Assembly (NCBI GenBank): GCA_030522415.1
Contig: CM060104.1
Span: 15,473,729 to 15,537,728 of the forward strand
DNA from: Channallabes apus
Lineage: Eukaryota > Chordata > Actinopteri > Siluriformes > Clariidae
Length of the DNA: 64,000 nt
Reading direction: 5' to 3'
The notes below the pieces were generated by a model that saw nothing but the letters and a program-made list of their open reading frames with translations, did no database searches and was not told the DNA's origin. Below, piece after piece: positions 1 to 10,824 of the stretch. Positions within the stretch are counted from its first letter, which is position 1, and each line of letters opens with the position of its first letter. A program made the position numbers and the translations under genes.

Positions 1-73
1 CCATTACTCTGCGATCACTCGAGTGTCATTAGAGAGATTTCTTGTTTATTTTCCATATAAAAGAGTATTTACA

Positions 74-76
<3 letters not shown>

Positions 77-127
<51 letters not shown>
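77..127. repeat. (GT)n microsatellite
   Basis: Uninterrupted GT dinucleotide run of about 25 units in otherwise AT-rich DNA. Bases 1-76 and 128-355 show no gene or clear element; the stretch from about 250 may be the left part of an old repeat that the LTR element at 356 interrupts. Confidence 0.95.
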
Positions 128-130
<3 letters not shown>

Positions 131-355
131 TTCAAAGAAGAGAGGAGGAAGGGTTACTGTGTAAGACGAGATGAGGGAGAGGGGAGGGTCTCATAAACAA
201 ACACACCCACACACACATACACAGCGCCTGCGCGCATAAACAGAAACACTTAACTGTCGGGATTTATTTAAAAAAAATGTAAAGGTGAAGTGTAAGTTTT
301 ATTTTTACTTAATATTTTGTATTAATTATTTTTATGTATTATTTTTTTGTGATGT

Positions 356-694
356 TGTCACGTTTGCGTCGGGTGTGTGTGCATGGCATGAATGCAGAGG
401 CGAGCTGACATTTCAATAAAGTCTTTATTTTACACGAAATACAAACACAAAGGAAATAAGCTCTTTCTGAGCACTAATTAATCGTCCTTATTTTAATAAC
501 AAAAACCCAACACAAAACTACGAAGGCAACTAAAGCTAGACGCCTGACTGTGCTTCAGTCAGGCTATTTAAACTAAACATAATTATCTTTCCTAACCTGG
601 AAACTGAAGTTTTAACCTATAACAAAAGACAAACTACCAACAAAAACTCAAAACAAATGGGCGTTTTGCCGCCCTCTAGGGGTTAACCCTTACA
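356..694 (-). repeat. 3' LTR, full length (339 bp)
   Basis: The LTR begins TGTAAGGGTTAACCCC in minus orientation and ends GACGCAAACGTGACA. It contains a TATA-like TTTAAATA (complement near 570-577). Just downstream is a hairpin, GCCTGACT/AGTCAGGC (543-565), and then GTCTAGCTTT (complement of 532-541), the predicted transcript start region. An AATAAA-type signal is present on the minus strand near the outer end. Confidence 0.85.
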
Positions 695-844
695 GTACCC
701 CCCCCTCAAAAAATGCTCCTCCGGAGCATCACTGGAGGTCCTGGACTCCCACCCCAATGTTCCCACTCTTTTCCCCCGATCCCGAGGCTCGGTGGCTGCA
801 GAGCTGGGGACGTGCTCGGCGGCGGAGCCGGAGGGAAGCTCGAC

Positions 845-1031
845 GGCTGCGGAAGAGCTGGCACGCTGTCCTCAAAGCCCGGAGGAGGCAGAAGGATTAT
901 GCTCTCCAGGTCGCACGGTGGCTGAAGAGTTGAAACGAGGCTCGGCGGCTGCTGAAGAGCTGGCACGCTGTCCTCGAAGCCCGGAGGAAGCGGAAGGATT
1001 ATGCTCTCCAGGTCGCACAGCGGCTGAAGAG
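845..1031. repeat. Two-copy tandem repeat, ~102-bp period
   Basis: The block from 845 to about 929 recurs at 947-1031 with only a few substitutions, separated by 17 bp of partly related sequence. It is GC-rich and lies inside the non-autonomous LTR element. Confidence 0.85.
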
Positions 1032-1094
1032 CGGAGGCGACGTTCTAGTCGCGAGTGGGCAGTGGAGGTGGAGGAAATGCGTCCTCGTCGCCGT

Positions 1095-1691
1095 TCAGTG
1101 GCGCACAGTCCTCCGCACTGAGCAGAGGCGGCGGGGGTGGAGGAAATGCGTCCGCCACGCTGCCCAGCCACTGGTATTCCGCAGCAGCCGTGCGTAGTCC
1201 TCCATGCTGGGTTCAGGCAGTGGCGGGATGGGGAGCACGTCGTCCAGATCCGAGAGAGGAAGAACTTCCGGGACTACAGCTTGGCTCTCCCGAACCTGGA
1301 CGAGCAGCTGTTGGAGCTGCATTACCTGCTCCCGCAGGTCACAAATGCACTCCTCATTGTGCTCCGCCCACTGCCTGTAGATCCTTCCCGTTTCTCCCTC
1401 ACCCTTATCACGCCAGACCTCCTCGGTCCGCAACTCCTCGGGGCTTGGGATCCTGTCTCCCCTAGCTGCCACACCTCTAAACGGTGTGCGCCGGATGGCG
1501 AGCCTACAGCCTTCCCAGCTTTGCCGCGCCACTCTCTCTCGGTGCTCCACGCTGTCCTCACGCAAGTCCGCCGGCTCGGCGATCATGCAGCCTTCCCAGC
1601 ACTGCCAAACCTCTGTCTCCTCACTGTCCTCCAGCAGTTCCGCCAGCAGTTCCGCCAGCTCGGCCGAGATGGTAACCGCGCCCCCCCCCAA
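1095..1691 (-). CDS. Unrecognised Gag-like protein of the LTR element
   Basis: A 198-codon open frame lies in the sense direction of the LTR element. I do not recognise the family. Its N-terminal part is acidic and Glu/Leu-rich, and the middle is a heptad-like stretch around the residues EHNEECICDLREQVMQLQ, a plausible coiled coil. No CCHC zinc knuckle or catalytic motif is visible. Its position after the primer site suggests a structural (Gag-like) role, but this is inference. A run of C and A at 1680-1698 lies just upstream of the start. The frame may be truncated at its 3' side, because sense-strand coding is not continuous through the tandem repeats. Confidence 0.4.
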   Translation of the reverse strand: MGGGAVTISAELAELLAELLEDSEETEVWQCWEGCMIAEPADLREDSVEHRERVARQSWEGCRLAIRRTPFRGVAARGDRIPSPEELRTEEVWRDKGEGETGRIYRQWAEHNEECICDLREQVMQLQQLLVQVRESQAVVPEVLPLSDLDDVLPIPPLPEPSMEDYARLLRNTSGWAAWRTHFLHPRRLCSVRRTVRH

Positions 1692-1735
1692 AAAAAATTG
1701 TCTAGGAGGGGGTCCTCCGCCATGCCACTTAAACG

Positions 1736-1745
1736 GTCTAGCTTT
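1736..1745 (-). promoter_or_regulatory. Candidate self-primer binding site
   Basis: The 10 bases next to the 5' LTR (one base away) are perfectly complementary, as transcript, to GTCTAGCTTT in the full LTR (complement of 532-541), just downstream of the TATA-like box. This is the arrangement used by Tf1-type elements, in which the 5' end of the RNA primes its own reverse transcription. No tRNA-complementary TGG-start site is seen. Confidence 0.6.
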
Positions 1746-1746
1746 C

Positions 1747-1830
1747 TGTCACATTTGCGTCAGGTGTGTGTGCGTAAAGTAACTCAAAACAAACGGGCGT
1801 TTTGGCGCCCTCTAGGGGTTAACCCTTACA
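1747..1830 (-). repeat. 5' LTR with internal deletion (84 bp)
   Basis: This copy keeps both LTR ends but lacks about 255 bp of the middle present in the 339-bp partner, including the TATA-like box and transcript start. It therefore cannot drive transcription in the usual way, so this copy is probably dead. The outer end abuts the GATGT duplication. Confidence 0.85.
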
Positions 1831-1835
1831 GATGT

Positions 1836-4066
1836 GGAATGAATAATTTGAGTTTCCATTATTTCTTATGAAAAAAATTGGTTTAATTCATGAGTGTTTT
1901 GATATATGAGCATGCTTCCTTGATGAATTATGCTCGCAATCCAAGGTACTTTCAGTTATCAGAAAGTAGTGCTAGTGAAAGTAGTAAATTACGTATTACA
2001 ATTAAAGTAATTTTGTAATGTAATTAGTTACTTTAAAAAGTAATGTCCCCCAACACTGCTCCCTACACAGACAGACACAGACATTTTGATCACAAATCAT
2101 TGTAGCTCTCTTTTTTATAGATGTCACAGTGTACCCTGTAATAAACTAATTACATCAGAGTGACAAGCTATTAAACCCAAAGTTAAACCACTCAAGTTGT
2201 CTCTCTTTATTGAGGGTGAGTCTATCATGGACAAATTACAGTATATTAAATAAACAAATCGACTTGCATAGTGACATACTACTGAAAGATAAAAAATATA
2301 TATATCTTAAAATGTTAATTTCAGCTTGATTGAGTGAGTGAGGAATAAAACAAATTTTGCCCCATTAATTTCATTATAAAATCAGAGTGAGATTGAGTAT
2401 GACTGCAGGAATAGATCAATAACCTTTAATGCATGATTTTATTCTGACCTGATCTTGTGTGTACTGTATATAAGAACACATACTAATATAGGAAAATCAT
2501 CTAAAACTGGACATCTTTTATTTTCCAATAACAGCTTGTGCTGAAATATTGTATTTCTGTTACATCACAATTTTAAATTTGTTACATAATATCATACATT
2601 TTAAATTTGAAATTTTGTTAGATTCCACTTGTATTTAATGTTTACATGTTAGTTTCTAGAATCAGGCCACACATACCTTACCCATCCCAACACATGCATA
2701 CATCTGTGAGGAAAGTAGGTTCATCATATCAGTCATGGGAAGAATTAGTTTGAGCTGATGAGTCTGGGCAGCGGATGGATGCTTTCTTCCTACAACGTGC
2801 CCTGATGCTGGAAGAATTTAATCTGCAGAACACAAAGATAAACAAGGGTAGGATATAATTTCTGATTTTAAAAAGCAGCAGCCCTAGAAGACAAAAGACT
2901 CTCCAATTAACAACCCTGCTCTTGGCACCTGCCTCACACTTGTATGACACATGTAACCACATTCTCTGGTTCTCAGATAAACTTAACTGTAGTACAACAG
3001 AAACCTGTCTGAACCAGTTATAGGAAAGTAACAGCACTGATTTACAAATGAAACTGCAGGAACAGATCAATACTTGGCCCTGTGCTCCCAAATAAAACCA
3101 GGAAGGTAATTAAAAAGAGAGACAGATCAAATTAGACTCTGAAGTAATTGATACACATTCTCTTGAATCCTCATCTACACTTGACTTGTTCTCCTTCAAT
3201 CTCTTCATTCTCACATCATGATTTACACCACCACCCAGAATCTATGTATCCTTGTCTTCCTGTCCCAATCATATAACCTCTCTCCCTCCAACAGTATACT
3301 CTCCCTGGCTCATTCTCTTTTTGGGTGTAATGTGATTGATTTCCCCACGAAAGCTGGCAGTTCTTTCACTGTGTGATGGATGAATAGGGCCAGGCATTTT
3401 GACAGGCATTCATTGCCACTTTGTTGCTCCTTCCCTGGTGTGACCTTTTAGGTGTCTCTCTCAATGTACATCACTAACCTAAAGAAGAATGGTCAGAAAG
3501 ACATTATTATTTAGAAACACACATCCACAGAATGACACTAGCAAACACAGAAGATGCATTTTATCAATTACACTCCATGCCCTGAGAGGGAACAGGACTG
3601 AAATGAGATGGTGGTGACTCAGTGAGGCTTCATATAAAATAAACAGGGCTCACTGGGAAATTAAATGCATTAAATATTTTTGTGTGAGTATATACAGTAT
3701 ATACAATGTTCAGTCATAACAGTAACAACACTAACAGTATTACTTATGAATCAGCAAAAAGCCTGAGGCTTATGTTTGAACATAGGATTGATACAGTAGG
3801 ATTCATCGGTCAAATAACCCAACATCCTGGTCCACATCTAACCATTTGCAAAACCCATCAAGCACCATGATGAAACTGGCTCTTACGAAGACCATGCCAA
3901 GCAAGCAAGACCAGAATTTATATCTGCTACAGTGGAGAAGTTCATTTAGAGTTACCAGACTCAAAAAAATTGTAAATTAATTATGAGTGCTTTCCAGGGC
4001 ATAAGTAACAAACACATCTCAATATCAACTGTTCAAAGGAGATGATGGCATATTTTGGATTCCTCC
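1836..4066. other. Intergenic, no gene recognised
   Basis: AT-rich host DNA. Bases 1836-1960 resemble an old, common fish repeat containing the words TGAGCATG and CCAAGGTAC, but I cannot classify it. At 2824 on the minus strand there is a good splice-acceptor-like TTCTGCAG followed by about 90 open bases; this alone does not support a gene. Nothing else is evident. Confidence 0.5.
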
Positions 4067-4298
4067 TGTCGCGAAGGGGAGCAAGGGAAAAACACAAATT
4101 TAACCCGCGTCCTATAAACACACACTCAAATCAGAAAGTAAACCCAAGAAAGTGAGCAGACGAACAATCTGGACCAACATGGGCAAACTCAATGACTGAG
4201 CTATGTGATGCGCCATCTTGTTTCCTTTTATGCTTCCTGTGTTGTGACCGTACTACGTCCGGGTCCTAGTGCCAGTCACGGAGCGAGTATGTGTGACA
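4067..4298 (-). repeat. Degenerate gypsy 3' LTR (232 bp)
   Basis: It begins TGTC on the plus strand and ends GTGTGACA before GTACCCCCC. It shares long stretches with the 383-bp LTR of the 22180 element (for example GAGCAAGGGAAAAACAC and GGGTCCTAGTGCC) but lacks about 150 bp near the left end. The TATA-like box and the GCTCAGTCATT transcript-start motif are still present in minus orientation. Confidence 0.85.
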
Positions 4299-6205
4299 GT
4301 ACCCCCCTGTCCAGGACCAGCTCCTGACGGTCCTGAGGTGGAGGATCATGGGTGAAGTAGTGAAGGGTTTGAGTTGTGACATGTGAAATACCGGATGGAT
4401 GCGGAGCGCCGCAAGCAGCTGGAGCCGGTAGGTGACTGGGTTTATCCGGAGGATGATGCGGTAAGGTCCGATGAATCTGGGTGATAATTTCCGTGACTCG
4501 GTATGAAGATGAAGATTTTGTCTCGTCACCTACGTGGTACAATCGTCCTGGAGGGTGTCGACGACGATGTTGAGTGGTGTAGCGGGTGTTGGTTTGTCGG
4601 ATTGCCCGGTTAGCTTGGTTCCACAGCTGTCGACACCTGCGGACCAACTGTTGGGCTGACAGTACATCAACCTCCGGTTCTTGGTGATTGAACATCGAAG
4701 GTTGGAAACCATGGTATACCTCAAATGGGCTTAGCTTCGTGGCGGACGAGACATGGAGGTTGTGTGAGAGTTCCGCCTATATGAGGTAGCGAGCCCAGGA
4801 GCGCTGGCGATAAAACATCTTAGATAGCGCTCCAGTTGTAGATAGGCCCACTCCATCTGACCATTAGTCTAGGGGTGGTATCCAGATGATAGACTGCAGT
4901 TGGAGTTGATCAGACGGCAGAGGGCCTTCCAGAACCGGGAAGTGAACTGGGGCCCTCTGTCCGAGACGATGTCCCTTGGGAACCCATGTAGATGGACTAC
5001 GTGCTCTAATATCAACTCAGCGGTATTTTTGGCTGAGGGGAGTCCAGCGAGTGCCACCAGATGCACCGTAATTGCAATGTTCAAAGAATAATGACCACCG
5101 CAACTGTCTTGGGTTCAGCTGCTTCAGGTTCCTGATAGCGATGAGGTTTTGGTGATCGGTCCAGAAGATGAATGGCTCTCTGATGCCCTGGAGCCAGTGA
5201 CGCCATTCCTCCAAAGCCCACTTCATGGCCAGCAGCTCGCGGTTCCCTACCCCGTATCGCTGCTGAGTGGTATAAAATTTTTTGGAGAAGAAACTACAGG
5301 GGTGTAGTTTCTGATCTGGACCTCGCTGAGAGAGAACAGCCCCAGCACCCACATCTGAGGCGTACACCTCCACAACGAACAGTTTGTTTGCGTCTGGATG
5401 GAGAAGAATTGGGGCAGTGGTGAAGTGGTGACAAAGTTTCTGGAAAGCAGAGAGGGCGGTGACATCGAGGCAGAAAGGGTGAGTCTTCCACTCATCACCC
5501 TCTCTGATGCGCACCAAGTTGTAGGCGCTCCGCAGGTCCAACTTTGTGAACACGGTGGCACCAGAGAGGGCGTCCAGGGCTGACTTGGTGAGAGGTCGTG
5601 GGTGCCAGTTTTTGATGGTGATGTTGTTGAGCCCTCGATAGTCAACATAGGGGTGAAGTTTGCCACCCCGTTTTTTACGAAGAAAAACCCCGCGGCGGCA
5701 GGCGAGGAGGAGGTCCGGATGGTGCTGTGGCGGAGAGCGTTGGTTACATATTCCTCCATCGCCTGCGTCTCTGTAGATGACAATGAATAGAGGTGGCCGC
5801 GGGACGGCACAGTACCTGGCTGAAGGTCGATGGCTAGGTTGTAAGGCCGGTGAGGAGGAAGGTGGGTAGCCCGTCTTTTCCATAAAATCTCAGCCAGGTC
5901 CCGATAGACGGCATGGATAGCGTTGGTGTCGACATCGTGGGCCTCGGACTCCCTAGAGCACGTCCCAGCCGACGCTTGCAGGCATAGTTCAGTACAGTTC
6001 GCGCCCCACTGTAGGACTCGGTTTTACGTCCAAGAGATGAGGGGATCATGTTGGATCAGCCAGGGGTATCCAAGAATGATGGGAGGTGATGAGACGGAGG
6101 TGAGATAGAACCTGATTTGTTCATGATGTTGGTCGAGGGTGAGGGTGATTGGTTGAGTTTGGTTGGTGATAGAGCTGGATGACAGGGGCCGACCGTCGAC
6201 AGATG
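4299..6205 (-). pseudogene. Gypsy pol fragments
   Basis: Reading right to left, the order is the protease-to-RT linker, the start of RT ([15 protein letters not shown] region at about 5500), a deletion, RNase H ([14 protein letters not shown] and [10 protein letters not shown], about 5130-5390), a second deletion, the second half of the integrase core ([10 protein letters not shown] at about 4950) and the integrase C-terminus ([10 protein letters not shown], about 4460). The YLDD box of RT and the first catalytic Asp of integrase are missing. Several stops and frame changes are present. It cannot encode working enzymes. Confidence 0.88.
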
Positions 6206-6207
6206 TA

Positions 6208-7769
6208 CACCGTGTTCCAAATTATTATGCAAATTATATCTTTCTCTGATTTTTATAATTAGTCAATGCAAATGACAGTCAGTATAATTTTCTAGTCATC
6301 AACTATTAGGGTATAATTAAAATTTTAATGAACAAACCTTCTAATGATAACAATATTTATTTCAAAAATAAAAAAACTGAAAATGTACTATTCCAAATTA
6401 TTGCACAACAGACTTAGAACATTTTATAGGTTGTAAAGAACTGAAAATGGGCTTTTGTTGAATTTGCAGAATTATGAGGTAATATTTATTGAAATCAAAA
6501 GCTATTTCAATCAAAAACATCCTAACAGGGCATGTTACATCTTATAATAGGACCCCGTCTTTGATATCACCTTCAAAATTCTTGCATCCATTGAACTTCT
6601 GAGTTTTTGGACAGTTTCCACTTGAATTTATTTGCAGGATGTCAGAATAGCCTCCCAGAGCTGCTGTTTTGATGTGAACCGCCTCTCACCCAAATAGATA
6701 TTTTTCTTGAGGATGCTCAAAAGGTTTTCAATGGGTTTGAGTTCAGGGGAGGATGGTGGCCACACCATGAGTTTCTCATCTTTTATTCCCATAGCAGCCA
6801 ATGACACAAAAGGTATTCTTTGCAGCATGAGATCGTGTATTGTCGTGCATGAAGATGATTTTGTTATGGAAGGCACGGTTCTTCTTCTTGTACCATGGAA
6901 GAAAGTGGTCAGTCAATATACTTTGCAGAGGTCATTTTCACACCTTCAGGGGCAGTCTACCAGCTCTCTCCCCATGATTCCGGCCCAAAACATGACTCCG
7001 GCACATCCTTGTTGACGTCGCAGCCTGGTTGGTACATGGTGGCCACCCACCAACCATCCACTACTCCATCCATCTGGACTATCCATGGTTGCACGACACT
7101 CATCAGTAAACAAGACTGTTTAAAACTTGTCTTCATGTATGCCAGGGCCCACTGCAACTGTTTCTGCTTGTGAGCAATGATTAGGGGTGGCCTAATAGTA
7201 CGGTAGGTTTATGCACAACTGCAAGCCTTTAAAGGATCCTACACCTTGAGGTTCGCGGGACTCCAGAGGCACCAGCAGCTTCAAATACCTGTTTCATGCT
7301 TTGTAATGGCATTTCAGCAGCTGCTCTCTTAATCCGATGTATCTGTCTTGCAGAAACCTTCTTCATTCTGCCTTTATCTGCACGAACCTGTCTGTGCACT
7401 GAATCAGCCACAAATGTCTTTACAGTACGATGATCACGCTTAAGTTTTCATGAAATATCTAATGTTTTTATACCTTGTCCAAGGCACTGCAATATTTGAC
7501 GCTTTTCGGCAGGAGAGATCCTTTTTCTTTCCCATATTGCTTGAAACCTGTGGCCTGCTTAATAATGTGGAACAACCTTCTTCAGTACTTTTCCTTTAAT
7601 TGGGATTATCTGGCAAACTAATTGACATGGACTCACACGTGTCTGAGATTCATTTCAGTGATCCAAAGAGCCCTGAGACACAATACCATCCATGAGTTTA
7701 ATTTAAAAACTAAACATTTAATGTTTATGACACTTACATCCAATTTGCGTAATAATTTGGAGCGCGGTG
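6208..7769 (-). mobile_element. Tc1/mariner-type transposon
   Basis: Imperfect terminal inverted repeats start CACCGTGTTCCAAATTATTA on the left and CACCGCGCTCCAAATTATTA (complement) on the right. TA dinucleotides flank both ends (6206-6207 and 7770-7771), the standard Tc1 target duplication. The length of 1562 bp is normal for a full Tc1 element. Confidence 0.9.
6628..7535 (-). pseudogene. Tc1-like transposase, broken
   Basis: The start codon at 7535 opens a paired-like helix-turn-helix region (MGKKKRISPAEKRQ...), interrupted by a stop after about 29 codons. The middle is frame-shifted. The C-terminal part (6628-6876) keeps the WPPSSPELKPIENL segment with the last Glu of the DDE triad. Cut-and-paste transposase is the family function; this copy carries at least one stop and several frameshifts and should be inactive. 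Confidence 0.85.
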
Positions 7770-7771
7770 TA

Positions 7772-8458
7772 GGTATTATAATAATATTTTATTGTGCTAT
7801 CTGTGCTGATTCCCATCCCTAATAACTAGTATTCCCATGAAGAACTGCAGCATTCCTTTTGAGCAGCAGAAAAGCTTCCAGCTACTTACAGTAGCAAGAA
7901 TACTTTTTTTTTTTTTTTATCTTGTAAGTTAACAAGTTTTTAAGGCTAAATTTTAAACTCACAGCCCACAGAACCAGCTCAGTAGACCAATATGGACCAT
8001 AATTCCACATTTTGTGGATTTTCACATTTTAAGATGAGCAAATTTAAGTTCTCAAATACAATTGAAAATGCAAACAAAATGCTATCAAATATGATAAAGG
8101 TTAAAAAAAAAAATAGCACTCAGTGTAAATCTGCTCATAATCAGACATAAACTTAGTTACGAAATTTAGACATTGTTCTTGTACTTAAATGATTACAGTG
8201 ATGCCGAAGCAATTGAGTTCATAAAAAAGATGGTTGCATCTACAATACTACTTTTCTTTAGGAAGGTGATAGTGAAAGAGGAGGTGAGAATGAAGAGAGT
8301 GAAACCTGTGAGAATCACAACTCCAGAGCTGACAGTCTGCAGCAGCCCAAAAGCTCACACTTATTACAAGGAACTGTTAATTAGCTAGATCTAGCAAAGC
8401 ACATTTCTACTCAATATGTACCTCAACTTTTTCTTGCTAGACAAGAAACAGTCACATG

Positions 8459-8524
<66 letters not shown>

Positions 8525-10824
8525 ATGATAAAAATTAATCTTTCAAATTAGAACATTGCACAGAGTAGGTTGAGCCTCATAGAGAAGAGAATTCAGCAAT
8601 AAATGAAGCTAAACTTGAATAGAGAAGAGCCTGAGAAGCTGTTATGATAACCTAAACAGTCTAGGAAAATCCTGTAAATAATAGGACTAACAGGCTCAGA
8701 GTCGGGTGCTCATATTACAGGGAATATATTCAAAGCTGAAACTTTAAATGTAATGGAAAAACAGTATTAATTAACTAAATTGAAATCACGCCTAAAAGTA
8801 CTAAAATTTAAATGCTCTGTTTAAAAAAAGCTAAATGCAATACTTGACTGGACTTTACATTACGAACTTGCACTGCCTGGCCAAAAAAGGATTTAATTTG
8901 ACAGCCTTTAGCTATGATTGTGATGTGACAGCTTTAGATGTGACAGCATGCAATGTGGTGGCCAGTTCATGTACGAAATGTATTCCTCATGCTCCTAGAA
9001 CCACTCTTTCATTTCAATTTGAGTCCTGGGCTGTGCCATTCAGGTAGAAAAATGCAAAGATGTAATAATCTGGTCATTCAGTACATTCAGGTCATCAGCT
9101 GACTTCACTTTACTGCAATTTAATGTAATTGTGCTTACATCTGACATGCACACAGAATAAATGTGATAAATATGGACTCATCAGAGCACATGACTTTTTC
9201 CACCTTCATACTCCCTAGCAGTCTCTTTTCCCCAATTAGCCACACTAACACATGGTTTACTTATTTCTACCATTGATTCTTTTCACAATGCAAAATCTGA
9301 CCCTTCTAACTGTGACTTTATTTTCAGCCAGGCAGTGAATATAACTAACAGCAGATATTGTAGTGTGTATAACTGCCATATTCTCAAAATAAAAGAGGAC
9401 ATTAGGCCCTTTCTATGAAAAAACAGGTATTCAAATGGGAAATCCCATTAGATTCCATAGCTAATTTATAATATAAATGCAATTATATATAAAAGAAGCT
9501 AAATTATTGATTTGGCTAGAGCTCGCTTTAATTAATTTCTACCTGTAATCACTACTCTTTAGGTCAGGACAAGTTAATCCAGCCCAGGAAATAGTGCTCT
9601 GATTAAAAGAGCACTATTTAAAAAAAATAATGATAAAAAAATCTAACTACTATGAATTTAATTTAATCTAATTCCAATGAGATGTATGAGATAATCAAAT
9701 GAAGTACTGTATTACAGCTGCATGCCCTTGCCGGGTACATTACAACAATCCTTCAATTTAGTAAAGTGTCTCAAGGTAGCTTGTTATTTATGCCACAAAC
9801 TCAAAAAAATTAGCCCTTGGTAATATTCCCTCCATCCTAATAGGCATTTATGCTGCACAAGGCAGGGTATCAACTGGCTGTTTTATTATCAAATGGAAAC
9901 CAGAAAGTGAGAACATGAAAATTCATGCATATTATAGTAATATGTCAGGATCAAGCAGGCCTTTATTAGTCAGCTGCAGCCTGGAGGACACTACGTCACC
10001 TGACGAGAAAAAATCTAAATGAGGAGAGAGAACAGGGACCTTCACAGTAAATTGCTTTGAGTGTGTGCTGGGCCAGATGCAGGCAGCTCAACAGGCATGG
10101 AGATGTAATTGGAATCCTAAAGGAATTCTCTAGCATCAATGACTAAGATTGATGGAAATGCCTGACTGATGCTTCAGTGTCTACATGGCAAGAAAAAAAG
10201 AATCCTCTTTCCACAGGCGTTTGCTGATTTGGTACAAAAACCAAACAGCAGGGCTTTCTCTAGCGAAGGCCAAATCAACAACGTTAAGGATTTCTTTCAT
10301 TTAAAATTTGGACCTACTATTGCAATTGGCCTACTTTCCATTGGCCACCACAAGCAGTGAGAAATGAGACTCAAAAACTATTTAAGCTCTTAAAATTTCT
10401 GTAAGCCGAATACAGACAGCATTTCTTCGATTTTTTACAGATCATCCAGAAATTAGACGCACTTCATTTGGCTCTTAATACACTCATCTGTCTCATAGCA
10501 GAAAGATGCTGGGCAGAATGCATCCGGACTGACTCGTCTGCAGAAAGTGTAGCCAACACTGCCGAGCTAATTAGGGAAGTGTTTACAAAAGTGGGGAGGA
10601 AGCTGCTCTCACTATGGGAGATTGAGAACAGGGTCAGCTCTAAGCCACTGTACCAGACAGAGACAGAATAAAGAGATTAGAAATTGGGGGAAGCAGAGTA
10701 AAACAACCAGCAGTCAAACCAGATCTGCGTATGACAATGTAAGTTTATACAACTGTACTGGTGACGCCTCAACAGTTAAATTGTTCCTTTATTATAAGTT
10801 CGAATCTGAAAATAGTGTCAGCTA
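7772..10824. other. Intergenic, no gene recognised
   Basis: AT-rich host DNA with no supported gene. A compound microsatellite lies at 8461-8521. The stretch 9720-10150 has balanced composition, few homopolymers and motifs such as TTCATGCATATTA and GTAATTGGAATCC, which is how conserved non-coding elements often look, but no comparison was possible. Confidence 0.5.
8461..8521. repeat. (TC)n(AC)n compound microsatellite
   Basis: A TC run at 8461-8488 passes directly into an AC run at 8489-8521. Confidence 0.95.

Larger units (their letters stand above)
356..1830 (-). mobile_element. Compact non-autonomous LTR retrotransposon
   Basis: The element reads right to left and is flanked by a perfect 5-bp duplication GATGT (351-355 and 1831-1835). 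Its termini are TGTAAGGG...TGACA in minus orientation. A full LTR lies at 356-694 and an internally deleted LTR at 1747-1830. A polypurine tract (complement at 695-706) abuts the 3' LTR and a candidate self-primer site abuts the 5' LTR. The 1.05-kb interior has no reverse transcriptase, protease or integrase motif, so it must depend on another element's enzymes. The LTR end sequences and self-priming layout resemble the gypsy elements elsewhere in the window, which suggests, but does not prove, a gypsy helper. Confidence 0.85.
4067..6205 (-). mobile_element. Gypsy relic with internal deletions
   Basis: This decayed relative of the intact minus-strand gypsy at 22180-27338 has a 3' LTR at 4067-4298, a polypurine tract complement (GTACCCCCC) and scrambled pol pieces. 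The chromodomain, the integrase zinc finger, most of the RT palm and everything upstream of the protease are deleted. The sequence stops at the Tc1 insertion at 6206 and does not resume beyond it at 7772, so the 5' end is lost. Confidence 0.9.

Noticed and set aside
792..1121. Plus-strand 109-codon Glu/Ala-rich frame in the small LTR element
   Set aside because: It is antisense to the element, whose direction is set by the polypurine tract and primer site; the openness follows from the tandem repeat and GC content.
8461..8521. CRISPR-like array among simple repeats
   Set aside because: Only di-nucleotide microsatellites; no repeat-spacer structure anywhere in the window.
10468..10671. 67-codon host open frame
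   Set aside because: No domain, splice signal or composition evidence; compatible with chance.
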